Of a DNA stretch of 64,000 bases, positions 36,806 to 46,550 are shown piece after piece (the first letter of the stretch is position 1; every line of letters begins with the position of its first letter). A program made the position numbers and the translations under genes. The notes beneath the pieces were generated by a model. It was not told the DNA's origin. It saw only the letters and a list, made by a program, of their open reading frames with translations, and did not search any database. Source of the DNA: Sipunculus nudus (Eukaryota > Annelida > Sipuncula > Golfingiida > Sipunculidae). Where the stretch lies: positions 78,900,643 to 78,964,642 of the forward strand of contig CM049307.1 of NCBI GenBank assembly GCA_026874595.1, given 5' to 3'.

Positions 36806-37630
36806 TTTTTTTTTTTATTTATTAAGAAATCTTTATTCAGGGTGACTTGTACAGACAATGTTTGATCTTCCACAAGGCCCTGATATAAAAATACAATGTA
36901 ATGCAATATACACTGGTGAACTTTTAAAATTAAATTAGAACTAAATCAATCCTTTGTGAAAGATATGACAAATTGTTTTATGCTTTTTTTTAAAACTGTA
37001 AAGAGAAGGGCTATTTTTCACATCAGCTTGTAACCTATACCATAGCAGGGGGCCATAATATATGATTGAGTTTCTGAAATATTCTGTTCGTGCTTTAGGC
37101 ATGGACAATGCTCCATTTGCGTTTACCCGTGTCTCGTATCCATGCACGTCTGTGACATAGCTCAAGCGCTCTAATAGATAAGATGGGCATTGGCTGTTAA
37201 TGCATTTTTTAACAAGATGAAAGTCATGTTAGCTCGTGTCCCTGCTACTGATTGGATTTCGAGAGCAGTCCGTAGATCACTGGTGCTTCTCTCATGATTT
37301 AACATATTGCAAATTATTCTAACTGCGCGATTCTGTAGTTTTATTTTTTTAATCAGATTGGTTTTAGAAGTGTAACCCCAGATAGTCCAATAGTCTAAGT
37401 GAGGTTGAATATAACCTTTGTATATATTTAATAAGATTCCCTTTAGTAAGAATCTGCTTGCTCTGAACAGAGCGCCTAATTTGTTCAATATGATCCGACC
37501 AATTTAGATGGTCATTTAACACAATGGCTAAATATTTCATCGTAGTACTTTGTTTTATGACCGTTTGGTTAAGTGTAATATTCAATGGAAAATAAGACAT
37601 TTATCGCGATCTGAAAAGCAGTGATTCAGT
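36806..37630 (-). mobile_element. 5'-truncated LINE, 3' end with poly(A)
   Basis: Read on the minus strand, the element ends with an AATAAA-rich tail (AATAAAGATTTCTTAATAAA) followed by an A-run (plus-strand T-run, about 36808-36820). This is the signature of a reverse-transcribed LINE 3' end. The left part of the RT gene is missing beyond about 37630, as expected for 5' truncation. The flanks resume the older tandem unit (ATTTTCAATTAAATTG on one side, TTTGATTATACTG on the other). No clean target duplication was seen. Confidence 0.75.
36941..37600 (-). pseudogene. Non-LTR retrotransposon reverse transcriptase, C-terminal part
   Basis: Three successive minus-strand pieces. The first (37600-37364) has MKYLAIVLNDHLNWSDHI, matching the 'KYLG..LD..L.W..HI' block after the RT palm. 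The second (37488-37171) has PHLDYWTIWG and KLQNRAVRIICN, matching the RT thumb/C-terminal block. The third (37165-36941) has KARTEYFRNS and YGPLLWYRLQADVK, the typical C-terminal 'PK.RT....S....G..LWN.LP' end. The frames change between pieces, so it is broken. The catalytic FADD box lies upstream and is absent. Clade is not assigned; CR1/Jockey/L2-like groups share these motifs. Confidence 0.8.
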
Positions 37631-37782
37631 TTGATTATACTGTATACATTACGTTTTTCTAGACGTTCAAGAAAATTAATATTATTGTGCTGCTATTCAT
37701 GAAAGCCATTTAGTTGCCCAGTATACACTTTCATGAGAGTCCCAATGTGCTCTTAAAGGAAGAGTTGTGGTTGGATTTATTT

Positions 37783-37803
37783 GGGGGGGGGGGGGGGGGG
37801 GGG
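37783..37803. repeat. G21 homopolymer
   Basis: Run of about 21 G in the older unit. The corresponding position in the young units (about 40910) has only G7. Confidence 0.85.
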
Positions 37804-38740
37804 AGATAGAACTGAATTTTCTTTGCCGGGAGAAATTTTCCGCTACGCGAAACTGGAAAGGGTTTATTGCAGCTTCATACTATCAAGTGTATATGGCTAC
37901 GCTTCACAGAACAAGGCGATTGAACTAATCCAATGATTCGAGTACATGCACTTATTCTCCGCGGACTGGTGCGATTGGATAACTGTCACCGACGCGTTCA
38001 TACTACACATTTTGTCGTGTCAATGATCGGATCATGCAACGGGCACGTTTACACTACACATTTTGTAGTGTCAATCATCAATGATTGGATAATGCATTTT
38101 CTCCATGAGAGTAATTATTGACGAATGTCATTTTTGGACTTTTCTGAAACTTTTGGCCTTGTCTGTCAGTATATTTTACTATTCGTTTCCTCGTTCGCTT
38201 GGATATTGCATCAGCCATACCAACTGCTGTGCAGACCCACACTCACACGGGTACGACTGCTGATTAGGGATTATGGTCTTTAAGGTCTGACCCCCACAGA
38301 GACACCAGCCGCGTAGCTAAAAATGTGATGAAGAGGTTAATGGAATCGGGTCCAATATGTTGGGTTAGAATTGTTTCCAGGAAAATTACACAAAAGTGTT
38401 GTAAGGACTTCAAAGAATAAAAAAAAAATATATTGTAAGTATACTCGTGTGAAATACAAACAAAATATTTCTTGCAAATATAACGAAAAGATGATATTGA
38501 AGTTTGACAGTTCAGAGAAGTAGTTCTTGCCGTGCTACAGTGCCTACTAGGAACAGATCTGAAACGACGTCTAGCGGAAGGGTATCGCGGATATCATGAC
38601 GGTGACCGTTTTATTTCATGGACTGTTTCAAGGCCTTTGACTTTCAATATATTATATTCTTTGTGTCAATGGACGCGAGGACATTACATCAGACAAAATA
38701 TTACTTTTCTTTAAAAATGTTAAAGTTATCACAAAGCGTG

Positions 38741-38786
<46 letters not shown>
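38741..38786. repeat. (TA)n(TG)n microsatellite
   Basis: A shorter TATATA-GTGTGT counterpart is present in every unit (about 41825, 45574, 49323). Confidence 0.9.
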
Positions 38787-40000
38787 TACAGATTATAGGC
38801 AACATTTGTGGGTTTATTTTCCATATTTATAAGTTTGTCTGTAACCAGTTGAGTCAATAACGAATTATTGACCGCTTGTTTTGCATGTCTAATATAATAT
38901 AAATTGTTTCATATTGAATACAGTTAAATTAAAGTGGATATGTATCCAATATAAATTAATGCTTGAGCCTTCCTGCACCCCACTGGTCTCCGTGTTTTTT
39001 TTTTTTTTTTCAATGATGCAATTAAATCAAAATGTCACTTTTTCAAAGAAGGGAACACAGTGGCATTGGCAGACCTGCAGGAGTTCTCACGTCTTTTTTT
39101 TATTTTTTATCAGACATGTCATCGACATTTGTAGTGCTAATGAATTTATTAGTATCATAATTGTGTTTTACTGTGTTTACTGCTGTTAAATCGATGGTTG
39201 AGATGGTTTTGTCTTCGTGGTTCCTGTTATTTCGTCTAACATGAAATCCAAGTATTATGTCATCCCTTAAAGTTATCGGCGTCACGTTTTGAGCAATAAA
39301 TGTTTTTAATAATAACAATAAGACACACAATTATATATATATTGGGTGGAAAAAATTTATTCGTTCGTATTTAAAAAAAATGAAACCAAATGCTCATTTT
39401 CAAGGTTTTATCCAAAAAGGTTATGTTGAAATATTAGGGGGACAATTTGCAGCGTTTAAAGAAATGTTTCTGGAATACGTGTAGGGGATGACGAATATTT
39501 CTTAAATTCACCATCCATGTAGCCAACCTAGAAAGCAGTATTGATTAAAAAGACCAGCTATGACACTGAAATGTACAAGCCGAGTCCGGTGAGTGTTGTT
39601 AATTTCAATGCCCTGGAGGGAAAGTACACCCGTACTGGTGTGTGATCGTTCAAATGAACCACGTGACACTGAATCTTCACTCCAGTAGTTCATGCACACA
39701 TACAAATCCCAGACTCGTGTTGCCATTGTGCGTATCTCGATCAAAGCTAAGATTCCTGATGTACGGAATGCGGAATGAGTGTTGGGAAATTCCATATGTC
39801 CCGGCACGTCAGTATGTGTTGCCCATAGATATCATGCGAAATCGCTTTATCATCATCTTTACGATCGTAAAAATTGATGTATCATTTGCGAGATATTGTA
39901 ACACGGGTGTATTACGAACTAGAAGACCTGGTTACAATCCTGGCCGCGGTATTCTGCACATGCTGGAGCTCCCTAAAGCCGGCCATACACGAGGCGACAT

Positions 40001-40026
40001 GTCGCAGAACAAGAATGTTCTGCGAC
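40001..40026. repeat. Perfect GTCGCAGAACA hairpin
   Basis: Arms 40001-40011 and 40016-40026 are perfect inverted copies with a 4-base loop. Repeated at about 43751-43776 and 47500-47525 in copies 2 and 3. Preceded by AAAGCCGGCCATACACGAGG, which resembles a transposon end. Confidence 0.8.
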
Positions 40027-40420
40027 ATTACGCTCAAAATGAAAAGTCCATACACACAGCGACATGTTCTGCAAAACTATGATTAAAAACTACATGCATC
40101 AAACATAACTTCAGTATTCAACCATTATTTTGTATGGTAACATTATATTTAATCAATATATATATGCGTGTGACGAATAATGTATTCTGTCGAGGATATA
40201 TTCTGTCTTGTTTCTCTTTAATAATATAGATGTATAAGAAAAACAGGCATAGGTATTTTGGGATAGCTACACAACTTCGTCTGAGTTTCCTGTTTACCGC
40301 GCAAAACACATGGCACACTCATCAGACACGGTGAAACCATGGACGGTCACATTATCACAGGATACCATGATCACTCGTTATATATTTGTTGGCCTTTTCC
40401 CCGACACTGGGCCTGATGTC

Positions 40421-40473
40421 GCGCGACAAGTCGCAGGAAAAAGACATGTTCCTTCTTCTGCGACATGTCGCGC
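40421..40473. repeat. Second GCGACA(A/T)GTCGC hairpin
   Basis: GCGCGACAAGTCGCAGG at the left and TCTGCGACATGTCGCGC at the right pair with two mismatches. Together with 40001-40026 it may mark the ends of a small decayed DNA element of ~500 bp. Copies occur in all young units. Confidence 0.6.
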
Positions 40474-41897
40474 AACTCATGAAAACGTGCGACTAATGCT
40501 ACGGTCAAAATGTAAAACTGCCGCCTGCCGATTTTTAGACATCGGCGGATTCTTAAAGTTACATGAATGGCCTGAAATATAATGATAGCCAATATCCAAT
40601 GCCTTGGCATTATCCAAAACGTGAAATCGCTTCGTAGAAGATCACCGTTATGAAGAAAATTCATCCTCTTGTGTTCCATTGTGGCAAAAGTTAAATTGTG
40701 CTCTCTAAAATAAATAACTAATCATGTTATACTTTTTTCTTATTTTCAATTAAATTTGACTATAATGTACATGTTTTTCTATACTGCTATTAATGAAAAC
40801 CATTTGGTTGCCCAGTATAGACTTTCATGAGAGTCCTAATGTGCTATTAATGGGAGAGGGATGGTCTAATGTGCTCTTAATGGAAGAGGGCTGGTTGGAT
40901 TTTTTTAAGGGGGGGACAAAACTGAATAACTTTGTCAGGAGAAATTTTCCGCTACGCGAATAAGAAAGGATTTACTGCATTTTCATACTATCAAGTGTTT
41001 ATGGCTACGCTTTCAAAGGACAAGGCAATTGAACCAATCCAATGACTCGCGTACATGCACTTATCCTTCGAGGACTGGTGCGATTGGATAACTGTCACGG
41101 ACGCGTTCACACTACACACTTTGCTGTGTCAGTGATTGGATAATGCATTTTCTTCTTGAGAGTAACCATTGACAAATGTCATTTTTGGACTTTTCCAAGG
41201 CTTCCGATCATGTCTATCGATTATGTTTTACTATTCGTTTCTTAGATCGCTTGGATATTGCATCATCCATACAAAATGATGTGCAGACCCACCTTCACGA
41301 CTCTGTTGTTTAGGGATTATGAGCGTCATAGTCTGAGCATCACAAGGCACTGCGGCTTCTACATACACCAGACGGGTAGGAAAAAATGTGATGAAGAGGT
41401 TAATGTGGTCGGTTCCAATATGTTGTATTAGAATTGTGTACAGAAAAATAACACAAACATATTGCAAGTACTTCACTGTATAAGTAATATTTTGTAAGTA
41501 TACTTGTGTGGAATACAAACACAATATTTCCTGTAAATGTAACCCCCCCCCCCCCCCCAAAAAAAAAAAAAAAAGATTTCGAAGTCGAGAGTTGACAGTT
41601 GAGAGAAATAGTCCTGGCCGCCCCACAGTGCCTACTAGGAACATATTCGAAACGACATCTAGCGGAAGGGTATCAGGGATATCATGACGGTGACCATTTG
41701 ATTTCGACTTTTTCAAGGCCTTTGACTTTGTCCAATATATTATACTATTTGTGTCTATGGAAGCGAGGAATTTGCATCAGACATTAAACTGTTAGAGTTA
41801 TCACAAAGAGTGAGATATATAGCTATATATATATGTGTGTGTGTGTGTTTGTTGCAGATTTCAGGCAACATTCATGGGATTTTTTTTCATATTATTA

Positions 41898-42606
41898 TCC
41901 CCTCGCAACAGAGAAATAGTAACGCCTCTGATCGTGCGTCCGTCCGTCTGTCCGTCCGTAATTGCCTTATGGATCAATTTCAGGCCAAACCGTTTGCCCA
42001 AAACCTTTCATCTCGCACATATGGCTTACCCACCAATGGATGAAGAAACCTATCGATTTTGAGGTCACGGGGTTAAAGGTCATGGCCACAGCACCCACTT
42101 CTTGAAAAAGCTTGTTGACCCATTTTAAGCAAAACCGTTTGACCTAAACCATTCATCTTGCACATATGGCTCACCTACCAATGGATGAAGAAACCGATTG
42201 ATTTTGAGGTCACGGGGACAAAGGTCACAGCCACAGCACCCACTTCTTGAAAAAGCTTGTGGAACCATTTTAAGCAAAACCGTTTGACCTAAACCTTTCA
42301 TGTCTGTAATATGGCTCGCTCACCACTGGATGAAGAAACCTATCGATTTTGAGGTCACGGGGTCAAAGGTCACAGCACCCACTTCTTGAAAAAGCTTGTG
42401 GACCCATTTTAAGCAAAACCGTTTGACCTAAACCTTTCATCTTGCACATACGGCTTACCCGACCATGGATGAAGAAACTATCGATTTTGAGGTCACGGGG
42501 TCAAAGGTCACGGCCACAGCACTCCTCATTTTTACACTTGCGTAATACACCCCATATCATTATGCCCCCATGCGAGGGGATGCTCCGCTTTGCCGTGCCC
42601 TTGTTG
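41898..42606 (+). mobile_element. 709-bp insertion with TCCCCTCGCA/TGCGAGGGGA ends and ~145-bp repeats (copy 1)
   Basis: Boundaries come from two unoccupied sites (about 38830 and, inverted, 56216/56217): CATATTATTA joins AATTTGTC directly there. The insertion starts TCCCCTCGCAACAG, then CGTCCGTCCGTC. It carries four ~145-bp direct units marked by GAGGTCACGG at about 42061, 42206, 42351 and 42489. Near its right end is CATGCGAGGGGATG, followed by about 29 more bases. There is no target-site duplication (at most a 1-bp ambiguity) and no coding capacity. Confidence 0.75.
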
Positions 42607-42801
42607 AATTTGTCTTTAACCAGTTGTATCAATAACTCATTATTGACCGCTTGTTTTGCATTTTTAATATAATTTCAAAGGGACGAACTGTTTTTTGGTT
42701 AAATTAACGTTGATATGTATACAATATAAATTAAGCCTTGAGCCTTTCAGCACCTCACTGGTTCAAAGTTCAAAGTCACTTTTTCAAAGAAGGGAACATA
42801 C

Positions 42802-45800
42802 TGGCATTGGCAGACCTGCAGGAGTTCTCACGTCTTTTTTTTATTTTTTATCAGACATGTCATCGACATTTGTAGTGCTAATTAATTTATTAGTATCATA
42901 ATTGTGTTTTACTGTGTTTACTGCTGTTAAATCGATGGTTGAGATGGTTTTGTCTTCGTGGTTCCTGTTATTTCGTCTAACATGAAATCCAAGTATTATG
43001 TCATCCCTTAAAGTTATCGGCGTCACGTTTTGAGCAATAAATGTTTTTAATAATAAAAATAAGACACACAATTATATTTATATTGGGTGGAAAAAATTTA
43101 TTCGTTCGTATTTAAAAAAAATGAAACCAAATGCTCATTTTCAAGGTTTTATCCAAAAAGGTTATGTTGAAATATTAGGGGGACTATTTGCAGCGTTTAA
43201 AGAAATGTTTCTGGAATACGTGTAGGGGATGACGAATATTTCTTAAATTCACCATCCATGTAGCCAACCTAGAAAGCAGTAATGATTAAAAAGACCAGCT
43301 ATGACACTGAAATGTACAAGCCGAGTCCGGTGAGTTTTGTTAATTTCAATGCCCTGGAGGGAAAGTACACCCGTACTGGTGTGTGATCGTTCAAATGAAC
43401 CACGTGACACTGAATCTTCACTCCAGTAGTTCATGCACACATACAAATCCCAGACTCGTGTTGCCATTGTGCGTATCTCGATCAAAGCTAAGATTCCTGA
43501 TGTACGGAATGCGGAATGAGTGTTGGGAAATTCCATATGTCCCGGCACGTCAGTATGTGTTGCCCATAGATATCATGCGAAACCGGCGAAATCGCTTTAT
43601 CATCATCTTTACGATCGTAAAAATTGATGTATCATTTGCGAGATATTGTAACACGGGTGTATTACGAACTAGAAGACCTGGTTACAATCCTGGCCGCGGT
43701 ATTCTGCACATGCTGGAGCTCCCTAAAGCCGGCCATACACGAGGCGACATGTCGCAGAACACGAATGTTCTGCGACATTACGCTCAAAATGAAAAGTCCA
43801 TACACACAGCGACATGTTCTGCAAAACTATGATAAAAAACTACATGCATCAAACATAACTTCAGTATTCAACCATTATTTTGTATGGTAACATTATATTT
43901 AATCAATATATATATGCGTGTGACGAATAATGTATTCTGTCGAGGATATATTCTGTCTTGTTTCTCTTTAATAATATAGATTTATAAGAAAAACAGGCAT
44001 AGGTATTTTGGGATAGCTACACAACTTCGTCTGAGTTTCCTGTTTACCGCGCAAAACACATGGCACACTCATCAGACACGGTGAAACCATGGACGGTCAC
44101 ATTATCACAGGATACCATGATCACTCGTTATATATTTGTTGGCCTTTTCCCCGACACTGGGCCTGATGTCGCGCGACAAGTCGCAGGAAAAAGACATGTT
44201 CCTTCTTCTGCGACATGTCGCGCAACTCATGAAAACGTGCGACTAATGCTACGGTCAAAATGTAAAACTGCCGCCTGCCGATTTTTAGACATCGGCGGAT
44301 TCTTAAAGTTACATGAATGGCCTGAAATATAATGATAGCCAATATCCAATGCCTTGGCATTATCCAAAACGTGAAATCGCTTCGTAGAAGATCACCGTTA
44401 TGAAGAAAATTCATCCTCTTGTGTTCCATTGTGGCAAAAGTTAAATTGTGCTCTCTAAAATAAATAACTAATCATGTTATACTTTTTTCTTATTTTCAAT
44501 TAAATTTGACTATAATGTACATGTTTTTCTATACTGCTATTAATGAAAACCATTTGGTTGCCCAGTATAGACTTTCATGAGAGTCCTAATGTGCTATTAA
44601 TGGGAGAGGGATGGTCTAATGTGCTCTTAATGGAAGAGGGCTGGTTGGATTTTTTTAAGGGGGGGACAAAACTGAATAACTTTGTCAGGAGAAATTTTCC
44701 GCTACGCGAATAAGAAAGGATTTACTGCATTTTCATACTATCAAGTGTTTATGGCTACGCTTTCAAAGGACAAGGCAATTGAACCAATCCAATGACTCGC
44801 GTACATGCACTTATCCTTCGAGGACTGGTGCGATTGGATAACTGTCACGGACGCGTTCTCACTACACACTTTGCTGTGTCAGTGATTGGATAATGCATTT
44901 TCTTCTTGAGAGTAACCATTGACAAATGTCATTTTTGGACTTTTCCAAGGCTTCCGATCATGTCTATCGATTATGTTTTACTATTCGTTTCTTAGATCGC
45001 TTGGATATTGCATCATCCATACAAAATGATGTGCAGACCCACCTTCACGACTCTGTTGTTTAGGGATTATGAGCGTCATAGTCTGAGCATCACAAGGCAC
45101 TGCGGCTTCTACATACACCAGACGGGTAGGAAAAAATGTGATGAAGAGGTTAATGTGGTCGGTTCCAATATGTTGTATTAGAATTGTGTACAGAAAAATA
45201 ACACAAACATATTGCAAGTACTTCACTGTATAAGTAATATTTTGTAAGTATACTTGTGTGGAATACAAACACAATATTTCCTGTAAATGTAACCCCCCCC
45301 CCCCCCCCAAAAAAAAAAAAAAAGATTTCGAAGTCGAGAGTTGACAGTTGAGAGAAATAGTCCTGGCCGCCCCACAGTGCCTACTAGGAACATATTCGAA
45401 ACGACATCTAGCGGAAGGGTATCAGGGATATCATGACGGTGACCATTTGATTTCGACTTTTTCAAGGCCTTTGACCTTGTCCAATATATTATACTATTTG
45501 TGTCTATGGAAGCGAGGAATTTGCATCAGACATTAAACTGTTAGAGTTATCACAAAGAGTGAGATATATAGCTATATATATATGTGTGTGTGTGTGTTTG
45601 TTGCAGATTTCAGGCAACATTCATGGGATTTTTTTTCATATTATTATCCCCTCGCAACAGAGAAATAGTAACGCCTCTGATCGTGCGTCCGTCCGTCTGT
45701 CCGTCCGTAATTGCCTTATGGATCAATTTCAGGCCAAACCGTTTGCCCAAAACCTTTCATCTCGCACATATGGCTTACCCACCAATGGATGAAGAAACCT

Positions 45801-46550
45801 ATCGATTTTGAGGTCACGGGGTTAAAGGTCATGGCCACAGCACCCACTTCTTGAAAAAGCTTGTTGACCCATTTTAAGCAAAACCGTTTGACCTAAACCA
45901 TTCATCTTGCACATATGGCTCACCTACCAATGGATGAAGAAACCGATTGATTTTGAGGTCACGGGGACAAAGGTCACAGCCACAGCACCCACTTCTTGAA
46001 AAAGCTTGTGGAACCATTTTAAGCAAAACCGTTTGACCTAAACCTTTCATGTCTGTAATATGGCTCGCTCACCACTGGATGAAGAAACCTATCGATTTTG
46101 AGGTCACGGGGTCAAAGGTCACAGCACCCACTTCTTGAAAAAGCTTGTGGACCCATTTTAAGCAAAACCGTTTGACCTAAACCTTTCATCTTGCACATAC
46201 GGCTTACCCGACCATGGATGAAGAAACTATCGATTTTGAGGTCACGGGGTCAAAGGTCACGGCCACAGCACTCCTCATTTTTACACTTGCGTAATACACC
46301 CCATATCATTATGCCCCCATGCGAGGGGATGCTCCGCTTTGCCGTGCCCTTGTTGAATTTGTCTTTAACCAGTTGTATCAATAACTCATTATTGACCGCT
46401 TGTTTTGCATTTTTAATATAATTTCAAAGGGACGAACTGTTTTTTGGTTAAATTAACGTTGATATGTATACAATATAAATTAAGCCTTGAGCCTTTCAGC
46501 ACCTCACTGGTTCAAAGTTCAAAGTCACTTTTTCAAAGAAGGGAACATAC
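42802..46550 (+). repeat. 3.75-kb tandem unit, young copy 2 (3749 bp)
   Basis: Same order and content as copy 1, with only scattered single-base differences, the extra 8 bp near 43582 and a different C/A homopolymer length (45293-45323). It contains the same 709-bp insertion at 45647-46355. Confidence 0.9.
45647..46355 (+). mobile_element. 709-bp insertion, copy 2
   Basis: Same ends and internal repeats as at 41898-42606, at the same position in the unit. It was therefore duplicated together with the unit rather than inserted independently. Confidence 0.75.

Larger units (their letters stand above)
35440..39060 (+). repeat. Older, diverged partial copy of the 3.75-kb tandem unit
   Basis: Collinear with about 40560-42800 of the first young unit, but visibly diverged: GGCCTGAAATATAATGA near 35450, GTGCTCTCTAAAA near 35560, TTGCCCAGTATA near 37718, GACGCGTTC near 37990 and CCTACTAGGAAC near 38542. 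Two insertions split it (35602-36780 and 36806-37630). It lacks the 709-bp insertion found in the young units; the unoccupied site is near 38830. Confidence 0.8.
39061..42801 (+). repeat. 3.75-kb tandem unit, young copy 1 (3741 bp)
   Basis: Anchored at TGGCATTGGCAGACCTGCAG. Nearly identical by eye over its length to copies 2 and 3. It lacks an 8-bp insertion (ACCGGCGA-type, around 39841) that the other two share. Contents in order: AT-rich part with overlapping frames of up to ~146 codons (39642-40082) that are not recognised as genes; GTCGC palindromes (40001-40026, 40421-40473); a C-run/A-run (41543-41574); a TA/TG microsatellite; and the 709-bp insertion (41898-42606). No promoter, tRNA or rRNA signal was recognised. 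Confidence 0.9.

Noticed and set aside
39642-40082. 146-149-codon plus-strand frame conserved in all three tandem copies (also 43383-43832, 47132-47581)
   Set aside because: Conservation follows from near-identity of the copies. No motif is present, overlapping open frames exist on the other strand, and the old copies at 50835 and 59784 do not keep it.
41231-41716. 161-codon minus-strand frame in tandem copy 1
   Set aside because: Runs through a C/A homopolymer whose length differs between copies, so the frame breaks in copies 2 and 3. No recognisable domain.
41150-41745. A real LINE reverse transcriptase in the tandem unit
   Set aside because: Only motif-A-like words recur, in both orientations, with no adjacent RT motifs in any frame.
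41898-42606. Standard cut-and-paste MITE
   Set aside because: The unoccupied sites show no target-site duplication, and the GC-rich inverted words are not at the very right end.
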